Assembly (NCBI GenBank): GCA_010015655.1
Contig: ML976832.1
Span: 6,956 to 29,924, forward strand
From: Bimuria novae-zelandiae CBS 107.79
Taxonomy: Eukaryota; Ascomycota; Dothideomycetes; Pleosporales; Didymosphaeriaceae
Length of the DNA stretch: 22,969 nt
Reading direction: 5' to 3'
Shown: positions 1 to 7,718 of the stretch, one piece after another
Numbering within the stretch: position 1 is the first letter of the stretch
How the letters are laid out: each line of letters opens with the position of its first letter
Translations under genes and position numbers: made by a program
Notes under the pieces: generated by a model
The model's database searches: none
Told to the model about the DNA's origin: nothing
Seen by the model: only the letters and a program-made list of their open reading frames with translations

Positions 1-64
1 CATGGGTCGATAGAGCTAGCCTGGCTTCCTTTTCAAGCTGGCGGGTGCGTTGTGTGGTGGGCAT
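1..64 (-). CDS. N-terminus of a pogo/Fot1-like transposase (partial)
   Basis: An ATG at 62-64 (minus) opens a frame of 21 codons up to the window edge, starting MPTTQRTRQLEKEARLALST. Its basic, Glu/Lys-rich start resembles the segment ahead of the helix-turn-helix DNA-binding region in Fot1/pogo transposases. Assignment rests mainly on position: it starts about 40 bases inside an end built from 17-bp repeats that abuts TA. No stop codon is seen in this part. The catalytic domain is outside the window, so activity cannot be judged. Confidence 0.4.
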   Translation of the reverse strand, partial: MPTTQRTRQLEKEARLALSTH

Positions 65-146
65 CGTGGGTGTTGTGTAGAGACGCGTCGCGATCTTGGT
101 GGGGTGGCTCAGTGACTGGTGTGGCTCAATGACTGGTGAAACACGT
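1..146 (-). mobile_element. Right end of a pogo/Fot1-like DNA transposon, cut by the window edge
   Basis: The element ends at base 146 with ACGT followed by TA (147-148), the pogo/Tc1 target dinucleotide. Just inside are two tandem 17-bp units (105-121 and 122-138) differing at one base, the same layout as the ends of element 5 (13331-15177), which also finish in a CACGT-type terminus. A transposase-like N-terminus lies inside on the minus strand. CpA and TpG are common here, unlike the neighbouring DNA, so this copy seems little touched by RIP and may be younger. It sits inside the copia gag remnant that begins at 149. The left end is outside the window. Confidence 0.6.
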
Positions 147-148
147 TA

Positions 149-698
149 TATAGGAGTAACCTTGTTTACGGCATCTATAAAGTCTTTTATAATTATATTA
201 ATTTGTAATAGCTTAGTAACTTAGAAGGCTTCTGCTTCCGCAGCTACTTCGTCGTACTTAGCTAGCTAAGTATCCCATTGTTAAGGGCTTCTTATTGGCT
301 TAAGTGCCGCATGGTATCTAGTACGTGCTTGTTCTCGTTCGAGTTAGTCGCTCATGCCAATTGTCTTCTACAGATTAGTAATCCACTATCGTAGTGGCTT
401 ATCTGGTAGGCAACATGTGCGTAGTAGGTGCAGTAATATAGTTAATTAGATAAACGCAACGATGTGCTAAAGACTTAATTACTTCTTCTTATATTCGTGT
501 TAATCGCTCTTATATTGCTTAAAGAGGATCTTGTAGTATTTAAAATCTTCTTTAAAAGCCTTCTAGCCTCTAGCTAATAGTTTAGTTAGTCTTATTAGGA
601 CTTTAATATTCGCGGCTGGCGCGTAGTTAGTAATAACTAGAGCCCTTATTAGTAGTGGTTTCGGGGTTAATAGCGTGGTTGAATTTAGATTAACTTTA
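149..698 (-). pseudogene. Ty1/copia gag remnant, 3' part
   Basis: On the minus strand one frame runs through this stretch, interrupted only by TAG/TAA. Readable blocks include KAFKEDFKYYKILFKQYKS, a WITNL-TIGMSD block, LEREQARTRYHAALKP, QWDT and KLLQINIIIKDFIDAVNKV. This pattern (Trp and Tyr anchors, repeated L..I segments) fits Ty1/copia gag proteins (UBN2/retrotransposon gag type). It continues the frame of 2491-2600: removing element 1 (699-2488) and one TA copy joins the halves in frame. The right end of another transposon (1-146) cuts it at 147-148. The stops sit where Gln or Trp codons are expected, as after RIP. Protease, integrase and RT are not seen here. Confidence 0.6.
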
Positions 699-763
699 AG
701 CTAGCGCATATAGTTCCTGCGCATATAGGATTCCTGCGCACCGCGCTAGAATACCCCACCTAC
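699..763 (+). repeat. Element 1 left terminal inverted repeat
   Basis: About 65 bp starting AGCTAGCGCATATAGTTCCT and pairing with 2424-2488. It holds three short direct units starting GCGCA (from about 705, 720 and 737), probably transposase binding sites. Most differences from the right end are C/T or G/A. Confidence 0.85.
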
Positions 764-805
764 ACAAAATACGCGATTTCTTAACAACGCTGCTTATAAT
801 TGCTA

Positions 806-2386
806 TTAACTACACATAGATTTAAGCGCTATAGCTACTATGGCTATAGTAACTATTTCTAAGGTGCTTAGTATAGTAGATCTTTATTACTTAGCTGCTA
901 AAGCTTTAGCTGCGCGTATAGCCTCCCTAATACTCTCTACCTCTATAAAGCGTTAATTTAGGTCTACTTAAACGCGCTTACGCTGACGCTAAAAGGTAGA
1001 TATCTCTAGCTACTGCTTAAGTCGTCTTTTCTCTACTTCTAGGCCTATAGCTCTAGTATTTGCAGCTGCTAGAGCCTTACCTGCTTTCTATAGAAGTAGC
1101 CGAGTAGTACGACCTAGATTCTCGACGCTCTAGACGCTGCGCTGCGCTATATAGAGATCGTAAGGGCCCTGGGGAGTAGAGAGGAAGCTCTGGATCTGCT
1201 GCTAAGGCTACTACTTACGTGTAGGCGTAGTAGGCCTTTAAGAGACCTGCGACGAGCTAAGCACGTAATTAATATTAAATAGGCAGATACTAGATGCCTG
1301 CTAGCTAGCTTAAATTACACGCTCTGTGAAGTCTTCCTCCCTAGCTTAATAATAGCAGGTAATAAAGCGCTCCTTCTTAATAGGTGTAGCGTTATTAAGT
1401 GATGCGAGCTCCTGGATCTAACGTCTATAGCTAGACTTAATTACAGAGAAAGGAGCAAGATTAAGAGGCTATAGGACGTGTAAGGTGTGCGCAGGTAGAT
1501 AAAGGAGCTATATATAATATAGCTTGCAGAGCCATAGGAAGTCTATATTAATATAGCTACCATAACCATCGAGTATTAGGAGCCTGTGCTGGCCATTAGA
1601 TATAGTCGTCTTAGGTATAAATATACGCTATAGCCACTTAACACCTATCGCTTTTAACGTCTATCCGTTTTCTGAGGTTGTATAGATCCAGTTAGGTACG
1701 TAAGACGAGGAGAACCATGTTGTCTATAGGCTCTGGCCCTTAAAGATAACTACGCAGCGTAGTTTCCGCCCTGTCGCTAATATACACTTAATTATAGAGA
1801 CCCACTCGCGATTCTCTAGAGACTAAATATAAGTCTTCTTTTTATAACTGCTAGAGAGTACTCTAGTGTTGGTACATACCCCTAGAGCAACGCCAGTCTC
1901 ATCTATATTATATATATTCTCCGCCTGTATGTTAAGCCGCCGTCGAGTCTGCTTATAGAGCTCTAGGAACGTACGTATCTACTCTAGTGTCGCTATATTA
2001 GCTCTCTGAGCCTCTAGCTTTCTGCCGACTATAGAGGCAACTCGTGGCTGGCGCCGGAGGAAGTGTAAGAGCCAAAGCTTGCTAATAAGCTAGTTATTAC
2101 TATTTATACGCAGAATCTAATTCGCTATTTCTTAAGCGTAAGCGTGCGAGTGAGGGCAGGCGCGTGCGTCTTTTTTAAGGATCTATTCTACTAGAAAATC
2201 CTCCTATAGAGGAGTTAGCTATTATTAATGCTAATAGCTAAGCGCGCTGCTAGTTACACTATTAAAATAATTATATAGCGTTAATTTAAGTAACTTATAG
2301 GCCTTTATAGTAGCGCGCTAACTAGAATAGACGTCTATATTAAGATTGCTAATAGCTAATTATATAGCTACTTTACGGGCGTCCAT
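806..2386 (-). pseudogene. Element 1 transposase (DDE_1, Fot1/pogo type), broken
   Basis: A 527-codon frame from ATG at 2386 (MDARKVAIQLA) to TAA at 808-806, interrupted by many TAG/TAA codons where Gln or Trp is expected. The first catalytic Asp lies in NIDETGVALG (codon 162) and the second in LLILDGYGSY (codon 273). The third position, in LQPLN, is Asn (codon 309), 35 residues after the second as in the DD35D pattern of Fot1/pogo. GAT to AAT after a T is a RIP-type change, so the active site is lost as well as the frame. The C-terminal part is rich in Gln, Arg and Lys. The length fits Fot1-class transposases. Confidence 0.9.
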
Positions 2387-2423
2387 GTTAATAAGCGTTG
2401 TGGAGAGAAATCGCGTATTTTTT

Positions 2424-2488
2424 ATAGGTAGGGGGTTCTAGCGCGGTGCGCAGGAACCCTATGTGCGTAGGAACTATATGCGCTAGCT
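2424..2488 (-). repeat. Element 1 right terminal inverted repeat
   Basis: Reverse complement of 699-763 with about seven differences in 65 bases, mostly transitions. It abuts TA at 2489-2490. Confidence 0.85.
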
Positions 2489-2490
2489 TA

Positions 2491-2600
2491 TCTTAAATAT
2501 TATGTACTACGCATCTTGCCTAGAGTTGTGTTCTCCACCCCCTGTAGTCTGCGGAGGTGTTTAGGTGTACCATAGAATCGCGGTTTGAGAGTTGCGCCAT
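2491..2600 (-). pseudogene. Ty1/copia gag remnant, 5' part
   Basis: An ATG at 2600 opens MAQLSNRDSMVHL, followed by YRGWRTQL and ARCVVHNI, with TAG/TAA at expected Gln positions. A Trp about 20-25 residues in, followed by a short helix with ARC, is the usual start of copia gag proteins. The frame stops at the TA where element 1 inserted and resumes at 698. Upstream on the minus strand lies a 65-bp AT-rich leader (2603-2670) that is repeated at 4170-4240. Confidence 0.55.
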
Positions 2601-2602
2601 AT

Positions 2603-2670
2603 TGTATTAGTCAGGGCAGTAAGACTCTTAATTATTAAATAGTATAATAAGTAGATGTTAATGTAACTTG
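2603..2670 (-). repeat. Short AT-rich direct repeat, copy A (leader or LTR-like)
   Basis: On the minus strand it runs from GTTACATTAAC to TCTTACTGCCCTGACTAAT. The same start and end with a diverged middle recur in the same orientation at 4170-4240. The pair flanks the gypsy-type gag remnant, so these could be short LTRs of a miniature retroelement or copies of a shared leader. No matching target duplication was found. Confidence 0.5.
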
Positions 2671-2699
2671 ATAGTATATGTTGTTTTTTTATTATATTA

Positions 2700-2825
2700 T
2701 CCACTGTGTTTAGTTGGTTTCGGATATTTTGCTAGTGTGCCAAGCCAAGTGGTCCCTGCTCGATTATATAGATCTGACCTTACCGCAGCTTATTCTATCT
2801 AACACCTCTATTCTTGTTCTTCCTA
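2700..2825 (-). pseudogene. Gypsy-type gag remnant, continuation left of the solo LTR
   Basis: When the solo LTR and one CGAAA copy are removed, the minus-strand frame of 3253-4123 carries on here in phase. It shows RSDLYNRAGTTWLGTLAKYP with TAG/TAA only at positions that could be Gln, until a TAA near 2690. No clear CCHC zinc knuckle is seen. That this is still gag rather than other sequence read through is uncertain. Confidence 0.35.
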
Positions 2826-2830
2826 CGAAA

Positions 2831-3247
2831 TGTTAAGATCCGATCTTACAGACACTTGGCTAGGCCCCAGGGCGCCTATGGTCTACAGGTGACCAATGGA
2901 GGCATAGTACCTGAGAGGTCACGTGACTGCTCGACGTGCTCGACTCGAGCGGACGCAGGAGCCAAGATATCTACTCGCTATGCTCGCTTCTAGCATGTCG
3001 AGCAGGAGAAGTATATAGGAACGCAAGAAGGAGTTTCTTCTACTTGTATTTAACCTATTTATTAATCTATCGTTTGGATCTAAATAAGCAACCTTGTTGA
3101 TTTAATTATGCTGTACACACCTTCAATACCAACGCCCCAGTGACAAGCGCAAGCTATCACTACGATCCTCTCTCGTCCTACCAGTACTCCTGCCTGAGAA
3201 CCAACCTTAGCCCCTTAGGGATTAGCTATCTCTTTGGGATCTTAACA
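2831..3247 (+). mobile_element. Solo LTR of a retrotransposon
   Basis: The 417-bp segment begins TGTTAAGATC and ends GATCTTAACA, so it has TG...CA ends and a 10-bp inverted match. It is flanked on both sides by the 5-bp duplication CGAAA (2826-2830 and 3248-3252), as left by retroviral-type integration. No internal coding region remains, as expected after LTR-LTR recombination. A TATA-like stretch (AAGTATATAGG, near 3011) would suit a plus-strand promoter. It interrupts the minus-strand gypsy-type gag frame. CpA and TpG are common inside it, so it likely arrived after most RIP of its surroundings. The parent family (copia or gypsy) cannot be told. Confidence 0.8.
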
Positions 3248-3252
3248 CGAAA

Positions 3253-4123
3253 TGCCGTTCTTGCCCTAATAACTCTTCTTATACAGCTGTTTTCCTTTGC
3301 CGTTTTTCTTTTTATACTATTAGGCTTTATTAGTTATAATAATATCTTTATTCTTATCTCTTCTTGCGGGTCTAGATTAGTTCTCTTTTTTAGTAAGTAG
3401 TCTAGTACCGTGCTATCTTTCTAGCTTACGTTTATATAGGTAATTATCTACTTTAATAGTATTATTAATAAGTTCTTTTAGGTTGTCTACTTTTCCTTAG
3501 TAGACTAATTCGTCTTTAACTAATTCCTTTTACCTATTCTAGTAGGTAATTATAAGTAGGGCTTCCCCCTATTTGTCAAGTTCTACCACGATCTGTTTAA
3601 ACTCTAGTATATAGAGTACTACTAATTTCTCTTAACGTAGGCGTTAGAGGCGTATTTTAGCTTAATATTTTTTATTAATAGTACTAAATATTTCTTTTAT
3701 AGCCTTATAGAAGGACTCCTAGTCCTCAAACACGTCTTTAGTAGCGTCTAAATTATAATCCTCTACTTTACTATTCTTAAGGAAGTTATTAATTATTAGT
3801 CTAGCTTATATAGCTACCTTATCTTACATATTTATGCAGGTAACTAAGATTTTATCTTATTCTATGTTAAACCTCCTTAGGTTATAGCAGATAAATAGTT
3901 CTATCTAAGTTAAGAACGTTCCTAGGTAGCCCTTCCTAAAATAAGGTTTAGGCTTTAGGACTTTTAGCTAATATTTTGCATTTTTCTATTAGCTTATTTT
4001 TTTACTTATCTAGTTAATAATTTCCTGTAGCTAGGCTATCTAAGCTACTTATTTAATAATTATCTCTTTTAGGATCTTTTCCTTAGGTGCTAGAACTATA
4101 GTGGTCAAACTAGGTCCTGCTAT
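3253..4123 (-). pseudogene. Ty3/gypsy-type gag remnant
   Basis: A single minus-strand frame starts at an ATA (4123, probably a former ATG) with AGPSLTTIVLAPKEKILKE and shows the usual order of a fungal gypsy gag capsid (Retrotrans_gag). There is KPKPYFRKGYLGTFLTQIEL, then a block with DKVAI, ESFYKAIKEIFSTI, and LRQ-like and LEFKQIVVELDK segments, then KDELV, DNLKELI and DNYLYKRKLER. These correspond to the conserved capsid helices and the closing KDEL / LYERRLER-like motif. Stops are TAG/TAA at Gln codons, as after RIP. The frame continues past the solo LTR at 2825. No protease or pol is present, so the element is truncated or was gag-only. Confidence 0.7.
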
Positions 4124-4169
4124 TATACTGTAGGGTAGTTAAAGTGTTATAAGGCTTTCACACCTTATT

Positions 4170-4240
4170 CTAATCTAGATTAGGGCAGTAAGATATCGTA
4201 GTACTTTATAAATTATTTAGTAGTATAAGTTAATGTAACA
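4170..4240 (-). repeat. Short AT-rich direct repeat, copy B (leader or LTR-like)
   Basis: On the minus strand it begins TGTTACATTAAC and ends CTTACTGCCCTAATCTAG, matching 2603-2670 at both ends with a diverged middle. It lies about 50-115 bases upstream of the gypsy-type gag start at 4123. It may be an LTR remnant or the end of one. Confidence 0.5.
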
Positions 4241-4639
4241 CTTAGCGCGAGGCTAGATAATCTAATCTTATAATAAAGTAAAATAACTATTAGTCTATAT
4301 AGGAGAACGTACTCGTATAAAAGATATATAAGTTAACTATAAGGAGCGTAATAAGAGAAACTATCCTGTATATATACCCGCGTGCTTAGTTACTTAGTAC
4401 TACTAATTAACTAAGTAGTTACGTGCCTTGCTTTGTTACTTAGTACTACTAATTAACTAAGTAGTTACGTAACTTTAAGGTTAGCTCCTTAGCGCACTTG
4501 TTAACCCGTTCCTTAATTGCCTGTTCTTATAAGCGCCCATCCCCCCATTATCCTGTTCTGGTTCGTAATAATTAGTAATATTTATAGGGTAATTATTAGG
4601 TAAATTAACTGCCTATTACTCTAGGATTAACTTCGCCTT
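4241..4639. other. AT-rich RIP-mutated spacer
   Basis: No gene is supported here. The stretch is strongly CpA-depleted and holds the 36-bp direct repeat pair at 4389-4470. It could be upstream LTR sequence of the minus-strand gypsy remnant, since a TATA-like run (TATATA, around 4370) lies in it, but no boundaries are visible. Confidence 0.4.
4389..4470. repeat. Pair of identical 36-bp direct repeats with partial dyad symmetry
   Basis: The unit starts GTTACTTAGTACTACTAATT and occurs at 4389-4424 and 4435-4470, identical and 10 bases apart. Each copy has short complementary arms (ACTTAGT and ACTAAGT), so it could fold back. The lack of any difference contrasts with the heavy mutation around it. 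Function unknown. Confidence 0.8.
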
Positions 4640-5359
4640 AATAATAAGCATGGGCGCGATGACTTGGCTATCTATAAAGTAGCACTTTACTATAGAAATA
4701 AGCTCTTTATTTGTCGCGATAGATATAAGGACTTAACGCCCGCGTCTTGTATATACGTAATAGTCCTTTATAATACCTATACGAATTCTTATTTTATCTA
4801 TATTATACTTATTTACATTAAAGATAGCGAGGCGTTACTTATATACTTATAACTTATTAAATTATGCTTAAAGGCTGTCTAGAGACTGCGCTAACTTTTA
4901 AGCTAGGTTAATTAACTTTACTTTTATTTTATAGTATTTTGTATAGGAGTTAAGCTAGCGTAATACTTAATTAATGCTAACGCGCGGCGGGTTATTATCT
5001 TTTTTATAAATTTTAGCTAATAGCGCGTTAGCATGCTACTAGACGAGCTTCTTTATAATACTAAATCTAACGTTGTTAATAGCGTTGCAGAAACGTTTAA
5101 GCGCGGATTCTTATTTATCTAATAGTCTTTTATTAGTAGCAAGGCAAGTTAACTTATTATTAAGGCTATAAAGGGCGCGCGTGACGCGCTAGCGGAGGTA
5201 GCTTATATTGCGATCTTGATAGTATGCGGTGACGTTGGGCCGCGCAACTCCACGCAGCTCTATAAGTGCGTTTTCGACAATCTTAGAGTCTTGAATGTAC
5301 TGTGGGACCTCCTTCGTAACTTTAGGCATTTTATTTCGTGTAAATTAGGCGTGTTTTGA
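4640..5359 (+). pseudogene. Unidentified broken coding frame
   Basis: From about 4640 a plus-strand frame runs about 240 codons to a TGA at 5357-5359, broken only by TAG/TAA. Readable stretches include KHGRDDLAIYKVALYYRNKL, FICRDRYKDLTPASCIYV, LLDELLYNTKSNVVNSVAET, AIKGARDALAEVAYIAILIV and GPRNSTQLYKCVFDNLRVLN. Composition after position 5030 looks like a normal soluble protein. I do not recognise the family. No start codon is evident and the 5' end is open, so this may be the end of a longer gene or transposon protein. Element 2 begins 36 bases after the TGA. The stop pattern says it was coding when RIP struck. Confidence 0.45.
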
Positions 5360-5395
5360 TGGCGCTGCGTGGATAGGTGGTTATTTGGATCATTA

Positions 5396-5438
5396 CCGTG
5401 TCTGTGCGCGCAACGCCCGACTTCGCGCAACGCCCGAC
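5396..5438 (+). repeat. Element 2 left terminal inverted repeat with tandem 17-bp units
   Basis: Starts CCGTGTCTG, then 17-bp units at 5405-5421 and 5422-5438 differing at one base. The inner unit, read from 5421, is CTTCGCGCAACGCCCGA. It matches the TTCG and the following A and C of the 17-bp CENP-B box spacing (TTCG, 4 bases, A, 2 bases, C..G). It is identical in reverse at 7488-7530. Confidence 0.92.
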
Positions 5439-5484
5439 CCCAGCCATTTTACACACATCTTCCACATCACACAACTCCACCATC

Positions 5485-7395
5485 ATGCCAGCCATTGACG
5501 AAGCGATTGCATACATCGATAGCCTAGCTTTAGGCGAAAAATTCGAATATGTAAAAGTAGCAAAAATATACAGCGCTAATCGCATAACCTTATCGCGCCG
5601 ACACCAACGCGTGCAGCGCCCACGCGTCACTAAGGACTCTAACCAGTGTACACTCAGCCCACACCAAGAAGCTAAGCTTGTGAGGTATATAAAGGAGCTT
5701 ACCAAGCAACGCCTACCACCTACAAGATCTATAATACGAAATTTTATATCCAAATTAGCCACTAAGGACGTCTCTAAAAGCTAGGTTACGCGCTTTATTA
5801 ATCGCAACAAGAATAAGCTTACATCTTAATAGGCGCCGGCAATAGACTCTATACGCCACAACGCTAATTTAGTTACTAAATACAGCCTGTATTTTGACCT
5901 TCTGCAACACAAAATATCCAAATACGATATACAGCTATCAGAAACGTACAACATGGATAAAAAAGGCTTCGCAATTAGAGTGATTAGCAGGTCGAAAAGA
6001 GTCTTTAGCAAAGACGCATATAAACATAAACGCGTTAGTTTAGCTCTCTAGAATAGATCTCGCGTCTAGGTAACAGTGCTAGCGTTAATTTGCGCTAATA
6101 GAAGTATATTACCGCCATCCGTTATATATCTAGTAAAGAAAGGAGATGTACAAGCTAGCTAGGTTAAAGATATCTACCTAGGAACTTATTAAGTCCATTT
6201 TATAACCTCACCTACAGGCTAGATAAATAATAATATTAGCCTTGCGTGGCTTAAGCAGGTGTTTAATCGTTACACTAAACCCAAAGCACGAAGGAGATGG
6301 CGATTGTTAATAGTAGACAGTTATGGTAGCCATATAACGATGGATTTTATTAGGTTCTGCGATAATAATAAGATACTACTATGTATCTTTCCTCCATATT
6401 CAACTCATACGCTCCAGCCATTAGATGTAGTTGGCTTCAGTCCTCTGGCAACAAATTACTCCCAGGAACTCATAAATCGCCTCTATACAACACTTAAATA
6501 GATTCCTATTAAAAAAGAGGGCTTCTTTTTAATATTCTAGGCCGCCTAGTTAAATACATTTACCTAAGAGTTAGTTCTTAGCTTATTTAAAGCTACTGGC
6601 ATATCACCACTTAATCCTAAGAGAATACTCCAAAGATTTAGAACATTAACACTAGATAGCTCCTAGTTATCTAAGACATCAGGTTCATGTTACTCTGGGG
6701 GAGACTAGCCTAAAGTAGAAACGCTAGTACGCAAATCTGCAAAAGATATGCACTTTTGCGAGTTAAAAAAAGTTCTCTACACCCTCCACCACCTAGTGGC
6801 TCAGAATAAGCTTATCCACCATGAATTAGAGGGTGTAAAGGATGCCCTAAGGGAGAAAAAGAAGGCCTTTATAAAGAGGAAAGTTTTGCCTTTGCAGCAA
6901 CACGAGGAGTACCATAAAGGTGCTATTTTCTAGTCACCACGTGCACGGAAGGAGGCAGAAGTAAGATATAAGGTATTTAAAAATATTAAGCGTTAAGAGG
7001 AGCTTGCAAAAGCTAATAAGAAGCAAATTTAATATAATAATAAGCTACTTAAGGAAAGGCTAAAGAATAAGAGGCGTGTAGAGAGAGAGGCAGCTAAATT
7101 AGTGCGTAAAAAGGAACTAGCTAAGCTAGCTACTGAAAAGGCTAAACGCGTAGCTAAAAAACAACGCTAAAAGAAAGCTCGTGACGCTTAAAAAGCTCTA
7201 TAATTGTCCTAAAGAGGCAATAGGAAGGTTTTAAAGCTAGTAATTAGAAATTAGAAGCGTGTACAGCGTGCTAGGGCTACTATAGCTAGCGCGTTATCTA
7301 ATATCGCTTTGGCCGCACAACCTACTATAATTAACTCTCGCGGCCGCCCTATTAATTAGCCAAAACAGTATATATAAGATAAAATTATTGCATGA
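5485..7395 (+). pseudogene. Element 2 transposase (CENP-B/HTH and DDE_1), broken
   Basis: A 637-codon frame from ATG at 5485 (MPAIDEAIAYIDSL) to TGA at 7393-7395. Residues 1-100 match the helix-turn-helix and CENP-B-type DNA-binding start of Fot1/pogo transposases (VKVAKIY, TLSRRHQR, LSPHQEAKLVRYIKELTKQ, LPPTRSIIRNF). The first stop is TAG at codon 100, where the family has Trp in SWVTRFINR. The catalytic residues are all kept: D158 (NMDKKGF), D278 (VDSYGSH) and D314 (LQPLD), a DD35D spacing. The residue after D158 is Lys where DE is usual. After the DDE domain comes a long Lys/Arg/Glu-rich tail, likely coiled coil, from about codon 420. Dead because of many TAG/TAA codons. Confidence 0.92.
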
Positions 7396-7487
7396 ATTCA
7401 GAGAGTGCTCTAACAAAAAATCTCGTAATAATCTATTTTTTACGTAGCTATAGAGCTTCATGTTTGCAATCGCTAATATACTGCCAA

Positions 7488-7530
7488 GTCGGGCGTTGCG
7501 CGAAGTCGGGCGTTGCGCGCACAGACACGG
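7488..7530 (-). repeat. Element 2 right terminal inverted repeat
   Basis: Exact reverse complement of 5396-5438 (43 of 43), next to TA at 7531-7532. Its CpA sites are unmutated although the adjacent interior is heavily changed. Confidence 0.92.
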
Positions 7531-7560
7531 TAAGCGTGTTTAATTATTGAGCTATCGGTG

Positions 7561-7588
7561 GTTTCGTAAAATCCCGCTACACATGTAA
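7561..7588 (+). repeat. Element 3 left terminal inverted repeat (core)
   Basis: A 28-bp core that is an exact reverse complement of 10779-10806. Similarity fades inward over about 12 more bases. Confidence 0.88.
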
Positions 7589-7718
7589 TCTGGGCGCTTG
7601 TTAGGTAATCGCTTCCTGCGCGTCATTTGACCCCACCTATTTTTCCATATAATTAGATACCGTACATGAATTCATTCCCTTAAATAATACCCTGCTATTA
7701 TCCTTAAGGGTTATCGTA

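Larger units (their letters stand above)
699..2488 (-). mobile_element. Element 1: Fot1/pogo DNA transposon, RIP-degraded
   Basis: A 1790-bp element with inverted ends (699-763 and 2424-2488, about 58 of 65 bases matching) flanked by TA at 697-698 and 2489-2490. The ends contain short tandem units beginning GCGCA. A full-length transposase frame lies on the minus strand. It inserted into a copia gag, whose frame becomes continuous when the element and one TA are removed, which confirms both ends. The interior is strongly depleted in CpA and rich in TpA. Confidence 0.9.
5396..7530 (+). mobile_element. Element 2: Fot1/pogo DNA transposon
   Basis: A 2135-bp element with perfect 43-bp inverted ends (5396-5438 and 7488-7530) and TA on both sides (5394-5395 and 7531-7532). 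Each end holds two 17-bp direct units differing at one base. One transposase frame fills the inside. The first 300 bp are nearly free of RIP changes and the rest is broken by TAG/TAA. It lies 22 bases left of element 3. Confidence 0.93.

Noticed and set aside
3140..3400. Plus-strand open frame of 86 codons, hydrophobic
   Set aside because: It straddles the end of the solo LTR and the antisense of the gag remnant; the hydrophobic look comes from AT-rich sequence.
5331..5762. Minus-strand open frame of 143 codons
   Set aside because: It lies antisense over the left end and N-terminal coding region of element 2, whose plus-strand frame has clear transposase motifs.
7561..7588. CENP-B-box-like match in the element 3 ends (TTCGTAAAATCCCG)
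   Set aside because: The spacing partly fits, but the transposase is Tc1/mariner with a different DNA-binding domain, so chance is the better explanation.
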